Positions 26,915 to 38,246 are shown, numbered from the stretch's first letter. The stretch: 64,000 nt of DNA from Sacculina carcini (GCA_916048095.2 OU696586.1:461668-525667), one strand, 5' to 3'. Made by a program: numbers and translations. Notes: generated by a model not told the origin, from the letters alone.

Positions 26915-27166
26915 AGTTGAATGATTTTTCGATGATTCCGAACCTCCAAGAACAGAAATAGCATCAGTTCATGTGACCGAGCATCAGTTGAGGAATTTCT
27001 TGCAGCAAAAACACTTCAACTGAAACAGTATATTTTTGTATAAGAAATTCCTCAACTGATGCTCGGTCACATGAAATGATGTTATTTCTGTTCTTGGAAG
27101 TTTGGAATCATCGAAAAATCATTCAACTCGAATCTACTGTTTCAGCTGCAGTGTTTTTGCTGCAAG
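26915..27166. repeat. Long foldback (hairpin) with inverted loop copy
   Basis: Arms of about 88 bp (26915-27002 and 27043-27129) are near-perfect reverse complements around a 40-nt spacer. The spacer segment from GCAGCAAAAACACTTCAACT is itself present in inverted form outside the right arm, at about 27134-27166. No target duplication or TIR-family word is visible. It could be a foldback transposon end, a replication template-switch product, or the source of a hairpin RNA. Confidence 0.85.
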
Positions 27167-27713
27167 TACGTCGTTTATGCTTAGTATATGGAAATAATCT
27201 TGAAGTCAAACTCTTTGGAGCTCAATGTGGTAATTAATATTTTAATGAAACAGGAAGTCAACTAGGCATAACGTCACCTGTATGTGTGTGTGTGTGTGCG
27301 CGTTTGTGTGTGTGTGCTTGTTTGTATGTCTGTGTGTGTGTGCCACTGTGTGATGGGACTTTCCGTGTTAATCATGAACACACACACACGCATGCACATT
27401 GACTTTCACAGATGCAGGCGCTGATAGTGAAATGAGTTATCACCAGTCAATCCCCCACTGAACACATGCACCGGCAAGCATACACACACACATACACATT
27501 TAAATTGAGAAAACGACCAGCTTCGGCACAGCTCTTACAAAGCAGAAAGATGACGGATGCCCCTCGCTTTTCTATGCTGAGACTGACTGCTCTCAAGATC
27601 AACACCTGTGTGTGTGTGTGTGTGACTGCTGTGATCCGACTTTGTTGTCACGTGCGGGTCAGCAGCCATCTGCGTGTCCCCCGGGGGTCCACTGACACAC
27701 ACACACACACATA
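27167..27713. other. Non-genic DNA, GT/CA-rich
   Basis: Interrupted GT tracts lie at 27281-27345 and 27607-27624, with CA at 27693-27710. The left edge of the segmental duplication falls in or beside the last tract. Confidence 0.5.
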
Positions 27714-29452
27714 CACATTCACACCGACTGTTTCGACACTCTCGCCGGCCACATCTGGAAACTCTCCCTCACCCCACTTCCCATCCCCACCATGACAGCT
27801 GGGGGTACGTTATGTGCAATGATTAATGTTCAACCCACTGTCAATATCAGTCTGTGTGCATGTATGTCTATGTGTGTGTGTGTATCAGTGTGTATCGTAT
27901 GTGTGTTTCCCTGAACATTTATTTTGTTGAAAGTGTGGGATTAGTGCACTCATATCCACATGCCATGTATCATGACTGCATGTCTATTGCATCCGTCTGT
28001 ATGTATGTGTGTGTGCATGTGCAGGTTGAGGCACCCCGCCACGTGTCATCACCTGAGTTCACACCGACACACACACACACACACACACTCAACACGGACA
28101 AGGACCGCACATTGCGACCAGTATGTGCTGGAAGTGTATGCGTGTCTGTTGCATTTCAATGTGAGTGTGCAGGCAGGCAGGCTGGTGGCGAGGAGTATCG
28201 ATGACGTTGGTAGCAACTTTCTCCAGCCAGGCGAGTGTGTATCAACGAGAAGCGCGTGTCTTATGACTACGTCGACTATGACGGCTAAGAGGCGGCCACT
28301 TTCGATGGCCAGTTGCCGGTCGGCGGCGGCTTTGGAGGTCCCGGCGACGATTGGTGTGATTTAAGACGCGCCAACACACACACACACACAGACACGGGCG
28401 CGAGGCAGCAGCGGGAAGTCCACAATTTGACAGAGCGTCGTAAATTCTGGTCGCATGCGCCCCTTGCAACACAGGCACACATACACACACACACATATGC
28501 TGCCTGTGTGTCTAGAATTCCAATAAGAGTTGGTTGGTTGTCATGGCAACGGCTGACTTTCCCCGTTCGAGCTATATGAGTTTGTAGTGTCAGTGTATTG
28601 AAGCCATTGCAGGTGTACACAGGTATGCCGGTTATGTTTTGTTCAAGAGAACATCGTTGAATCATGCGTTAGTTTTGTATTCTGGTTTTAAAGACGCATC
28701 AAATGTATCAAGGCAGCGCCTAGTAACCTCAGTGATCACCTCAGTGATTCCAGTCTATCTCGAAAAGATTGCTTGGCAGAACATTTGGCCCGCTCGACGA
28801 AGTGCTTGCGTACACATGGCCGGAAACTAAACAGGATCACTGGACCTTCCTCTGAACTATCAATAACTGCAGTGAAAATAAGAAGGAATTGATGTAATTT
28901 CACTCGATGTATGGTTGTGGCATAAAACTCAGATACACGTGACACTTCCAAACAGAATTTCTGGATCCGCCTTTTTGCATAGTCCACCGTCACTCCCAAA
29001 ATATGCACCAGGTATTTTATTGTACATTTTCCCATATTTTTGGGTCTTGTTTTGGGTCTCCTCACTTAACCTTAATCATCTCGCATCTCCTTTCTGTCAG
29101 CTGAACCCTTGTGTAGTGCTGGAGCACATATTGAGTTGCCTGTATAACAACGATGTGCCAATTGCCAAGAAGTCTGACAGGAAATTTCCATTATCAGAGA
29201 AGGCAAGTCTAGCATAACAGGGAAATACGAGATATGATATTTCAGATCCCCAGAAAAATGTATTTGTCGCCAACATATCCAGAAATAACCCTCATGAACA
29301 AGTATACATCTCCAATTAAGGATACATGATATCCACCCACCACGAGAAAACGTTCAATTAAAAACGCAATAACCCACAATGAAACAATGATATCAATCAT
29401 GAACGCATGATTTTTGATAGCCAAATCATATTTGACGTTGTCGTGGTTGGTA
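27714..29452. other. 3' flank of sulfotransferase copy 1
   Basis: No coding region is supported. It contains a CA tract at about 28068-28088 that is the empty-site counterpart of the LINE insertion in copy 2, further CA near 28375-28390 and 28478-28496, and unique sequence shared with 43020-44246. Confidence 0.6.
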
Positions 29453-32400
29453 TTATTGATGGTCTAGTTCCTGGACGAACTTCAGATCAGTGCCTTTCAG
29501 TTTTTGTTGCAGCCACTTGTCGAATTTATCGTTCATTTTCGGTGTGAAATGGTTCTTCCAATCTCCTGTTATTCCCTTGCGGAAGAAGCTGCCGCGGTTT
29601 TCATGCATCATCGGGTTATTTTTACCAGGGTCTTTTTCGGGATTGCCCTTATAGTTATCAATGTGAAGAGATTTGGCTAATATATCTACCTGTTCATCCG
29701 TTAAGCTTTTGTTCAGGAACTGAGCCACTTTGCGAATTTGCGATTTCAAGTCCTTCTTCATGTCCTCATAGAACAACATGCACAGGTTGGGATGATGACG
29801 CAAATTCCAGGCCTCAATCATATGCTCGACAATCGGTGTTTCTACGATTGTTCCGTCCATGAAGTGCTCCATGAATGTCTGTCATCACAGACAATACGCG
29901 CCTGTCTGAACGCTCACCAAGTGAACAAACACACATTGTATTTCCCAGAATCAATCAGTACCGTAGAGCAGTGGCGGCGCCAAGAGGAGGCTGCAGCAGC
30001 CCCAAATATGTCAAACCCCCCTAATCCTCCCAAAATCATAATTATGTACATTAAAATTTCTTATCACTGTAAATGAAGCTTTATTGTCCTAGATGCATGC
30101 CATTTCATTTGAATCTAAAGGCGGTTCTAAATTAATTACAATGTAGCCCGGATATAAGAGAACTCCGGTATATAAGATAATATTTATTTGGGTCTGTCTT
30201 CTATGCTTGAGGTGTACTTTTCCCCGGATACAAGAGAACCCTGAATATAAGACACTTTTTCTCCAGTCTCGACAACTGTTATATCCGGGGACATTGGACT
30301 CCTATTTGATTGCCCCAATCCCTTATAAGAGTATGTAGTCAGCGTTCGAGTGTAGTTTTTCATGTTTCGCCAAACCCCCAAAACCTATTCCTTGGTCCCC
30401 TCTTAGCCCCCCCATCGGAAAAAACTGGCGCTGCCACTGTTGTACAGTATATACATTTCGTGTTTCAAGTGACCATTACTTAACGATAAGGCTAGGTTCC
30501 TGAAAACCTCACATCATTATGAAACTATTAAAGAATACAATTGTTAATTAAATAATTGCCTTCCATTGGCGGATACAGAAATAATTACAGGGGCTAAGGT
30601 ATCAATGAAAGAATGCTTACTGAAATATAGCGACCTGAGTCAGCTGGTGAATATGCTACATAAATGTTTTAAGATGAAGTGAAAATTTAAATGCCAAGAT
30701 ATTTTGATGTATTGAAAATAATACTGTTTGTCATTGTAAAAATTAATATACACTCATGCATAACTCTCCCTGGTATAATCCTAGGGAAATTGGTATGGAT
30801 AAGGATATAACCATAAGGAATTTTGTATAACGCTCTGAAAAACCAGAATGTGGAGGCATGCCAAATATACGAGAAATAATATTGTGTTGGTGTTTCAAAT
30901 CATCTCCTGTGACTGATCTGTCTCCATGTGTGTGTGTGTGATTGAGTGAGTGAATAGGTTTGTCTGACATGAGTATTGTGCACGTATTGTGTTTGAGTGA
31001 CGTCGGCGTGGAAGCTATATAATGGCCTGACAACGAGAGAACCCGCCAACAACCCACTCACCTCAAGATCACCAGTGTAGTCGTGCACCTTTATCAGTCG
31101 GCAGTGGTGATAGAAAGATACACATGCATCCTTGGGATTTCTCGCCACATAAAGCACCTTGCAAGTATCGAGCAGACGGGGGTTGTTCATGGAGAGAGGC
31201 AGGTGCGACTTAACAAAGCGAGGAGGAGCCCGGTGAGGGTCGGAGGTCATAGCATCAACAACTGATTTCAGACTGTGACTGCCATCCGGACCCACTGCCG
31301 TCTCAATAAACTGCTTGTCATTAAGCACACGGAAATCAATGAAACTCCATCTGGAAACACATGCAGATCATCCTAGATGTTGAGGCAAAATATCAGGAAA
31401 CATTTTTGAACATTAGTACAAGATAAACAACCTGTCTACATTGTTCTTTACGCCTCATACGTCTATTGTCTTAATGTGTGTTGTGTGTATCCAGTGGCGG
31501 ATCGAGAGTACAATTTCGGAAGGGGCTGAATTAATTTTGGAGGACTGAATCTTGGGGCGATCAGTCATGTACGTGCATCACTATGCAACATCTTTTTCTT
31601 ACAACGTATATCAACGTACTTTATCTTGACATATTTCAGTGAGCCTCTTGGTTATGAGGAGTTGATGGAAACATTTTAGGGAGGGCTTCAGCACCTGGAT
31701 CCGCCAGTGTGTGGATCATTTTGCTGTGTTATTCGCTAAATAAGCATCGACGCTCTATAACCGTACCATACCGCACATGCACCAGATTTGGAGGAGGCCG
31801 ACGTTAGAGGGCGCGCCAATTCTGCAGCTATAAGAATTACTAGCGACAAATTCCGCACCTGATTGTCGCTACGTGCGTCTCGTCACTTGGCCGACATCTT
31901 GCTTTGATCGTCAAAATGACTTAACCCTATAACGGCGAAATTTTGTTAAAAATTAATTGTTTTTTTGTTCATTTCGATGTCGTTGTATGTACTGCATCCA
32001 CAAAGCAAAAACACCCCCTTCTTCCACTGCGATCGGTGAATCGTGTAGAAGTCGTGACAGTCGGCACTTGCTCCTACTTTGGATATTATCAGCACAGTAA
32101 GCCAATGAATCAAACGTTACCAAATTGAAACGCTCGGCGTTATAGGGTTAAACCCGTAAGCGGCTACCACAAACCAGGAGCCGAACATATGAGCCACGCA
32201 CAAAAACAGTGGCGAACCCAGAGTACACTTTGGGGGACTGAATTATGTATGAGCAATGCCTTGGTATGAGTGACTAGGTAGCATGTGAAAATCATAATTG
32301 GGGCTTTTTTTAGGAGATACACAAATTTACACCCAATAATGTGAGAATATACTTTTCGATCATACTTATATTAACAGATTTTATAGAAAAATATTTTTGT

Positions 32401-33223
32401 TGATCTCTTTTAGTGAACTTCTCGGTTATGAGGGGTTGATGGAAACATTTTGGGGACTTGTGCCCCCTGAGCCCCTCTCTGAATCCGCCAGTGCATAAAA
32501 GCAAAAACCGGTTGGGTATACATGGCGATCATTCCAGGGAAATTTGCATGGATTATGCACACCCCAGCTGCCCCACTCCACTCAAGCTACTAATCAGCTT
32601 TCAAGCTTCCAACAGCCCGGCATTGTCTATGTGTGTGTGATATTTTACTGAGTTTTTCGTGCCAATACAATACAATACAATTCGTTCATTATATTTAGCT
32701 ATGACTCCGCCACTGAATGAAGTGGGTTCAAAAACAGTTTCTATACAAAATTCAAGTAGTACACTGTAACATATGCTAGCATATTGCGCTGAATGATCCA
32801 AAATCCTGGGTAATCCGCATACCTCGAGTGCATGCGTGTTGAAATACATAGCTAACAAACCCACTTTTTAACTCAGTGTCTTTGTGGAACTGGATTGTGA
32901 TTGTGTATGTCTGCTCGTCCGTACCTTCCCTGGGGACCCATTAGTGGTCTCTTGGCGCCCTCGTAGTCGCAGTTGTTGGCAATGAGCCAGACCATCTCCT
33001 GCGTCCACGTGGTGCCGCATTTAGGAGGGGTGACCACCCAAATGTCGCTGGGATGCAGCGGATGATTGTACAGCTCAGTGATTTCATGCAGGGAAGCCGT
33101 GGCCGACAACTTGAAACCCCAGTGGTTGAACTTTTTCAGACCACTCGGACAGCCGAGAAACTGGGCGGCAATGCGCTTCTGTGTCTCCTCGTCCACGTCC
33201 AAAATGCGGAACGGATATTCCAT
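29453..33223 (-). CDS. Cytosolic sulfotransferase, copy 1 (3 exons)
   Basis: Exons are 33223-32925, 31350-31062 and 29878-29453, with GT-AG junctions GGGAAG/GTACGG, TTTCCAG/ATGGAG, CTTGAG/GTGAGT and GATGACAG/ACATTC. Joined, they give 337 aa. The family transfers sulfate from PAPS to hydroxyl or amine acceptors in the cytosol. Visible motifs: 5'-phosphosulfate loop TPPKCGTTW (65-73), KSHLP with the catalytic-type His149, 3'-phosphate binding YVARNPKDACVSFYHH (167-182), and RKGITGDWKNHFT (296-308). The usual KxxxTVxxxE dimerisation motif is altered (KNHFTPKMND), so dimerisation may differ. No signal peptide is seen. The substrate cannot be predicted. Intron 1 holds three MITEs and intron 2 one. 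The start chosen is the first ATG of exon 1. Confidence 0.92.
29969..30439. mobile_element. hAT-like MITE, family 1, with nested palindrome
   Basis: The termini are CAGTGGCGGCGCCAAG and the inverted CTGGCGCTGCCACTG. The flanks CCGTAGAG and TTGTACAG match at 5 of 8; the paralogous copy at 44763 has CTGTACAG on its right and matches at 6 of 8. It lies in intron 2 of the sulfotransferase gene. A second palindromic element (30139-30296) sits inside it. Confidence 0.82.
30139..30296. mobile_element. Tigger/pogo-like palindromic insertion (nested)
   Basis: The inverted ends are CAATGTAGCCCGGATATAAG and its complement. The internal CTCCGGTATATAAG word echoes the end, in the style of pogo/Tigger termini. 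Copies at 44938-45096 keep a 22-bp perfect inverted repeat. No TA duplication is preserved, so the family assignment is tentative. Confidence 0.55.
31492..31709. mobile_element. hAT-like MITE, family 2 (intron 1)
   Basis: The termini are CAGTGGCGGATCGAG and the inverted CTGGATCCGCCAGTG. The flanking 8-mers TGTGTATC and TGTGGATC match at 7 of 8. It lies in intron 1 of sulfotransferase copy 1. Confidence 0.88.
31925..32147. mobile_element. piggyBac-like MITE (intron 1)
   Basis: The element is bracketed by TTAA at 31921-31924 and 32148-32151. Its ends are CCCTATAACGGCG and the inverted CGGCGTTATAGGG. TTAA target sites with CCC-starting inverted repeats are the piggyBac hallmark. It is 223 bp with no transposase. 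Confidence 0.85.
32207..32493. mobile_element. hAT-like MITE, family 2 variant (intron 1)
   Basis: The left end is CAGTGGCGAACCCAG and the right end is the inverted CTGAATCCGCCAGTG. The flanks CACAAAAA and CATAAAAG match at 6 of 8. The interior has the family word GGTTATGAGGGGTTGATGG. Confidence 0.8.
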
Positions 33224-34819
33224 ATGGTCCTGGCTTGAGCCGAACTGTGCCTGCAGCCATCCAGTAAATGTGGAGATTCACTCGCCTCTCATGCTATTCA
33301 CTTGTATGTGCAATGGTACAAATTGCGATAATAATAAAAAATCAAACGTCAAACCACACAACAACGCACACAATGGAGTGTTATCGGATATATTATTTAT
33401 TTATTATTTTGCTTTCAAACTCTCTTTCTCTATAGAAATATTTACCTTTAACCCTCTTTCTCTCTACCTTTGGGCGCTTCCAGCACACATGAGGCCATCG
33501 CAGGGTGGTAATAGTGCTTGCACTCTTCCCATGCTACTGGATTTGCATGTAATTAATAATGATAACATTAATGTGAAGAAAAACAACCACGACCACTCCA
33601 CCGCAACCAGCCAGCCTGGCACGCGCACCGAAACACACCGACACTCATACACACAAGCACACGCGCATACACAACATGTGACCTACACGCAACCTTGATC
33701 ACACAAACACACACAAACACACATACTAGCAATAGCCGCAACTCGGATAAACCTCGTAATTGCCCTTTAAAATAAACTTTAAAGGGCATGTGCCCTCTAA
33801 AATAACCTTACTAACACACACACACACACAGTAAACCACACACAATCACAAAACGCTAAACTACACAACTACTACAAGTTACACGGAGTTGTCATAGTAT
33901 TATTATTATTATTATTAATTACAGGCAAATCCAGTAGCATGGGAAGAGTGCAAGCACTATTACCACCCTAAGGTAGCCTAAGGACAGACACCCCAATAAT
34001 CGGTCAAACGCCAATTATACACCTCCATCAATTGCCTCTCCTTTCCCTGCCAGCATGTTTGGGTAGAAATGCTCCAAAAACAATGAATCAATATTCAACC
34101 ACACAGTTCTAGGATGAACAAGGTCCCAGTGGTTCCTCTCGCTACGCACCTGGGTAAAACTGACAAAACTGGGAACTTTTGTTATTTTTCTCACGTTTCG
34201 ATTTCGTTATCAAAGTGTGCACAATAATTCATATTCTGGAATATGATTTTCTGAGATCCCGCCGGTACATTTGCTTCAGCATGTCAATTTACCGAACAGT
34301 TAATAAGACGAATATAGTTGCTAGAATACTGAACAACTGTGCGACATGTTATCAGAGCGGAAGCAGCCGTCCCTCGCTCGAGTTCAGGGTAATGATTAAG
34401 TCAAAGCATGAACGAGTGACTTGGAGATAACAGTTTTAGGGGAACCGTATGACTATTTAGGAATGACTCCAAATGTTAGGTAATTGTCTAATGAAATAAT
34501 GATCAGCCGTCAGAAAGTGAGTGATTTGCATTTTTAACATTCACATTACATTACATTTTTTATGATCATTGAAAGCACAAACTACCATGAAGTATTTGCA
34601 CACGCTCATTAAGTAGCTACGTGAAAATGGCAGTACCATTAGGAGGCAGGATGAGACTCAGAAGCACGAGCACCGTCACTGAATAAACACAGGTAGATTG
34701 TGTGACTGACTCTTCACGAAACAACACACACACACAAGGTCGCTAACAAACACACCCATACACACAAACGTACACATACATACACAGACGTTTGTCCTTG
34801 AAAAACAACTCAAGACACG

Positions 34820-34868
<49 letters not shown>

Positions 34869-35039
34869 CTCATACATATCTCATACACGCAAACGTAGGA
34901 GACTACAGCAACCTGGATCAGCACCGCTTGAACGGTGGAGCAGGTGAAGTCACCACCACCTATTGAACAGTGGAGAAGGCCAACCCAAAATATACCAGTA
35001 CCCCTTGACCGGTGGAGAAGGCTACATCAAATTCAAATG
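33224..35039. other. Upstream flank of sulfotransferase copy 1
   Basis: No gene is supported here. It holds the inverted LINE-tail pair at 33469-33994 and a long AC tract at 34822-34865. Three imperfect copies of a CGGTGGAGAAGG-type word at about 34930-35025 look like a degenerate tandem repeat. Confidence 0.55.
33469..33994. repeat. Inverted pair of LINE-like 3' tails
   Basis: The segment GGTGGTAATAGTGCTTGCAC through TGGATTTGCATGTAATTAATAA on the left is repeated in reverse complement on the right, ending in an (ATT)n run at about 33899-33916. TGTAATTAATAATAAT-type ends are typical of LINE 3' tails. In copy 2 (48563-49080) the arms extend further, to a GGAAGCGCCCAAA word. The enclosed 300 bp is CA-rich and non-coding. 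Confidence 0.65.
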
Positions 35040-35285
35040 GTATTTAATAGTGGTTGCCGCGTTTGATATAAATGAGCGATAAACCATAATTATCGCTGAG
35101 GTCAAATCTTTCATAGTGAAGTTTTCTAAAATTATCGCTCATTCACTTATCGCTAGTCCCAAAAAATGAGGAACGATAAACGATAAGTTCAAAAGACATT
35201 TTCAAAAATAAAAAAGTGTGCACGGCGGCAATAGTCACAACAGCCCGTCTGACGTTTCCAGACCAGTTCAAGCTGACAGTATATA

Positions 35286-35503
35286 CAGTAGGTCCTCGGT
35301 TTACGACGGTCTCGACTTGCGACGTTTCGCGGATACGACGATGTGTATTGTATACACATGTATACATACTGCATTAACATATGTGAGTGACCAGTGCTTA
35401 TATAGGCTTACGTATAAACATGTAATGTGTCCGACAAACGTAAAAATTCGGGTTACGACGGAGACGTAGGAACGGATCTCCGTCGTAAGTCGAGGACCCC
35501 CTG
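35286..35503. mobile_element. Tigger/pogo-like MITE (copy 1 only)
   Basis: The ends CAGTAGGTCCTCGGTTTACG and the inverted GTAAGTCGAGGACCCCCTG are flanked by TA on both sides. The paralogous site in copy 2 (near 50382) is empty, so it inserted after the segmental duplication or was lost from copy 2. It is 218 bp and non-coding. Confidence 0.9.
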
Positions 35504-35709
35504 TATAAGGTAGAGACTAGAAGGATCAACACTGGCTTGCAAGTGAATCCTGAAAAACCTCATATGAGAGCTGCCAAGTGTGTGTGTAGCTGGCCAATTA
35601 CATTATTATTCCCAGCTGCAGTGCGCCAGTCTCGCTGGAGTTCTCGAGTTAGGAGGGTGTGTCGCTCTTTCCCATGCGCCTTGACCCATCCCAACCATCA
35701 CCCTTCATG

Positions 35710-36211
35710 TTGAAGCATGTGATCCCTGCCCTTGAAGAAGACATCAAGGAGAAGTTCATCAGGGAGATCGTCACCTCCACACCTGACAGTGGCGGATCCA
35801 GAGTGCAATTTTGGGAAACGCTCAATTAATTTTGGGGGACTGAAATTTGGGGGCGATCAGTCGTGTACATGCATCATTATGCAACGTCTTTGCCACAATG
35901 TTTTTATCAACAAATTCTGCAGAAAACATTCTCTTGACCTCCTTTAGTGAACCTCTTGGTTATAAGGATTTGATAGAATTTTTTTTGGGTGGTTTAGGCC
36001 CCCTGATCCCCCTCTGGATCCGCCAGTGACACCTGACCCTCTCCCTCCAGCACCAGCAGGTGGACACCTGGGGCAGGATTAAGGTGGCAGAGGTGAAACC
36101 TGGGCAATTCCCCAGCATGTACAGGGAGAAGTGGATCTCGCAGATCATCTGTTCTTCTTCACCAAAGGAAACATGCGGCTCCTGGATGCTGTCATGAAGA
36201 AGGGAGTCTGA
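35710..36211 (+). pseudogene. Coding-like remnant inside the hAT element
   Basis: Once the MITE at 35787-36028 is disregarded, the flanks read as a protein-like frame, with a charged helical stretch of the type LEEDIKEKFIREIV followed, after a Pro-rich segment, by a second part ending at a stop near 36211. Copy 2 has the same at about 50586-51094. I cannot assign it to a transposase or host family. The insertion and frame changes make it non-functional as it stands. Confidence 0.3.
35787..36028. mobile_element. hAT-like MITE, family 2 (perfect TSD)
   Basis: The termini are CAGTGGCGGATCCAGAG and the inverted CTCTGGATCCGCCAGTG. The flanking 8-mers are both ACACCTGA, a perfect 8/8 target duplication, also perfect in the copy at 50672-50912. 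It is nested in the larger hAT element and splits its coding-like remnant. Confidence 0.93.
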
Positions 36212-37447
36212 GTCTGAGTGAGAGGTCTTGTCTTGAAGAGGGACTGAGTCTGAGTCAGAGAGACTAATGTGGAATATAACTTGTAGGCCATAGACTGGTT
36301 CCAGTGACACTTTTTGTCTAGTTTATTTTCACTGTGGAAAAATAGTTTGTTTCTTTAAATATTTCAACTAAAACAGGTACTTATCCTTTATCGCTTTTGT
36401 TATCGCAAGTTAACATTTTTTATCGCTATCGTTTTATCGTTCATTGCTTATCGCAGGTTGGGTTTTGAATTTTTTTTATCTTCTATGGTTTATCGCAGGC
36501 TGGGGAAAACATTATCGTTTGATCGTTATGGCAGAACCACTGGTATTTGACTGACAAGACACTCTCATTGTTGGAGCCATTCGAACACTTGGCAGCGATG
36601 GAATCAGTCATGTCCGGGTCATTGCCCTCGCCTCGTGAAAACACGGAGAACAGGGTGGTCAAGTGCAGCGTTCTTGTATTACACCGCGTGCAAAGCAGAA
36701 AAGCATGTACAATGATCCACACACACAATCACCAGCAGTCGTATAAAACCATACGCTCAGCACTGCTTGAGCAAGCCATGCTCAAATATAGTCTTATATA
36801 GTTATATTTGCATAAAATATTATACCATCAATCAAGCGATGTAGTAGAGCAGATAAATAGAGGACAGGGAGAGAAGAGAGGTGGAGAATAAGAAATGAGA
36901 ACAGATAGCAGGCGTTTTGAAGCGGTGACGCACCTAACAACATCCACTGCCATGAACAACACTATTGGAGTGGCTTAAAGCTACAACTTATGAGACCACT
37001 ACGCGAAGCAGAGGAACTTGATGGACAAAAGTTAATCACACGCTCAAAGAAGAAAACTCACGATATATACCATATACACACGTACACACACACACACATG
37101 ACGTCAGGGTGAGAAACAGTACTGTAATATCAATTGAGTGTTTTTGTTCCTCCATAATTCACAGTCTCACACGAAAACGATGATGAGCGAGTCAAAATCA
37201 GTCAGCAAATATAAATACTACAAAATGATCAGCAAACACAAACATACTGACCGAAAACACAGCATAAAATTTCTGCCAAAACATGTGATATGTAGCCATG
37301 GTGAGCCTCTCAAAATGCAACCAATATACAAAACATTGGAAAATCGTAGCCACACACACATACACAAGCTTGTATCAATTGAATTTCGTCGAATGGAGGC
37401 ATGCTGGCTTGCACAACGAACTCACGCTGGCCAAAACACATGGAAAA

Positions 37448-38246
37448 GCTAGCTATTAAACTGATTCATTGTTTCATCTTTTCAAGAATCAACTACTGCA
37501 ATTCTTTATATTTCCATGTACCTCGCTCCTCTCTGAAAATCCTGCAACATGTCATTAATAAATCTTGTCGTTTCGTGTTTTCTCCTTCCCACTTTCGTCA
37601 TACCTCACCCTATCTCTACAATCTTCGATGGCTTCCGATCATCCCTCGCATCCACTTTAAAATTTGCTGTCTTGTTTATAAACTTTTGCATGACCCTCGG
37701 CAACCTACATACCTCTCGCAGCTTCTTACACTCTCTAATAACTTTCTTTCCCGTCATCCTCTTCCTTTATCCTGTCCACGAGCCCTCAATGAATCTACCT
37801 GGTCTAGTAAATCCTTCCCTTTCTATGCTCCACCTTGTACAACTCTCTTCCCTCCCATGTTATCTCCTCCACATCCTTATCATCGTTTTCCCCTTCTCTG
37901 CGCAATCATCTCTTTGATAAATCTTTTGATCATGACTCTCACTCTCTTACTCCTTACGCTTCGCTCTGAGCTGTCATACCGTACCCGTCTCGCGTGATAT
38001 ATTTACTAGAAGTTTTCTTGTTGTTTTTTATGCTCTTTCTTACTGCCATGTTTCAATTTGGCGGTGTGTGTGCATGAGTATGTTTGTGTGAGTGTGTGTG
38101 CTTGTGGGTGTGTGTATTGTCCGCATGTTTGTTTTCCCTAAGCGGCGTGTCTTACTTATTTGTTTATATTTTTGCACCAAGATTTCTCTTTTCGCGCGTG
38201 TGTTTTAATGTGCGCTATACAAATAAACGTTAATAATAATAATAAA
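37448..38246 (+). mobile_element. 5'-truncated LINE 3' end (copy 1 only)
   Basis: The frame contains LRWLPIIPRIHFKICCLVYK and, after it, a PTYLSQLL stretch: the C-terminal end of ORF2 in CR1/L2-like LINEs. It is followed by an untranslated tail ending in TAATAATAATAATAAAAA. In copy 2 the site is empty (CATGGAAAAGGAACAG at about 52337), which fixes both borders to within a few A residues. Frame breaks near the end of the ORF mean it is not coding. Confidence 0.85.

Larger units (their letters stand above)
35048..36542. mobile_element. Large non-autonomous hAT-like element, copy 1
   Basis: It runs from TAGTGGTTGCCGCG to a right end reading GGCAGAACCACTG. The flanking 8-mers GTATTTAA (35040-35047) and GTATTTGA (36543-36550) match at 7 of 8. 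Both subterminal regions are packed with GCGATAA/TTATCGC words, the usual arrangement of hAT transposase-binding sites. The middle has a coding-like stretch (see 35710-36211) interrupted by a nested hAT MITE, and a nested Tigger-like MITE lies at 35286-35503. No intact transposase is visible. Confidence 0.78.
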
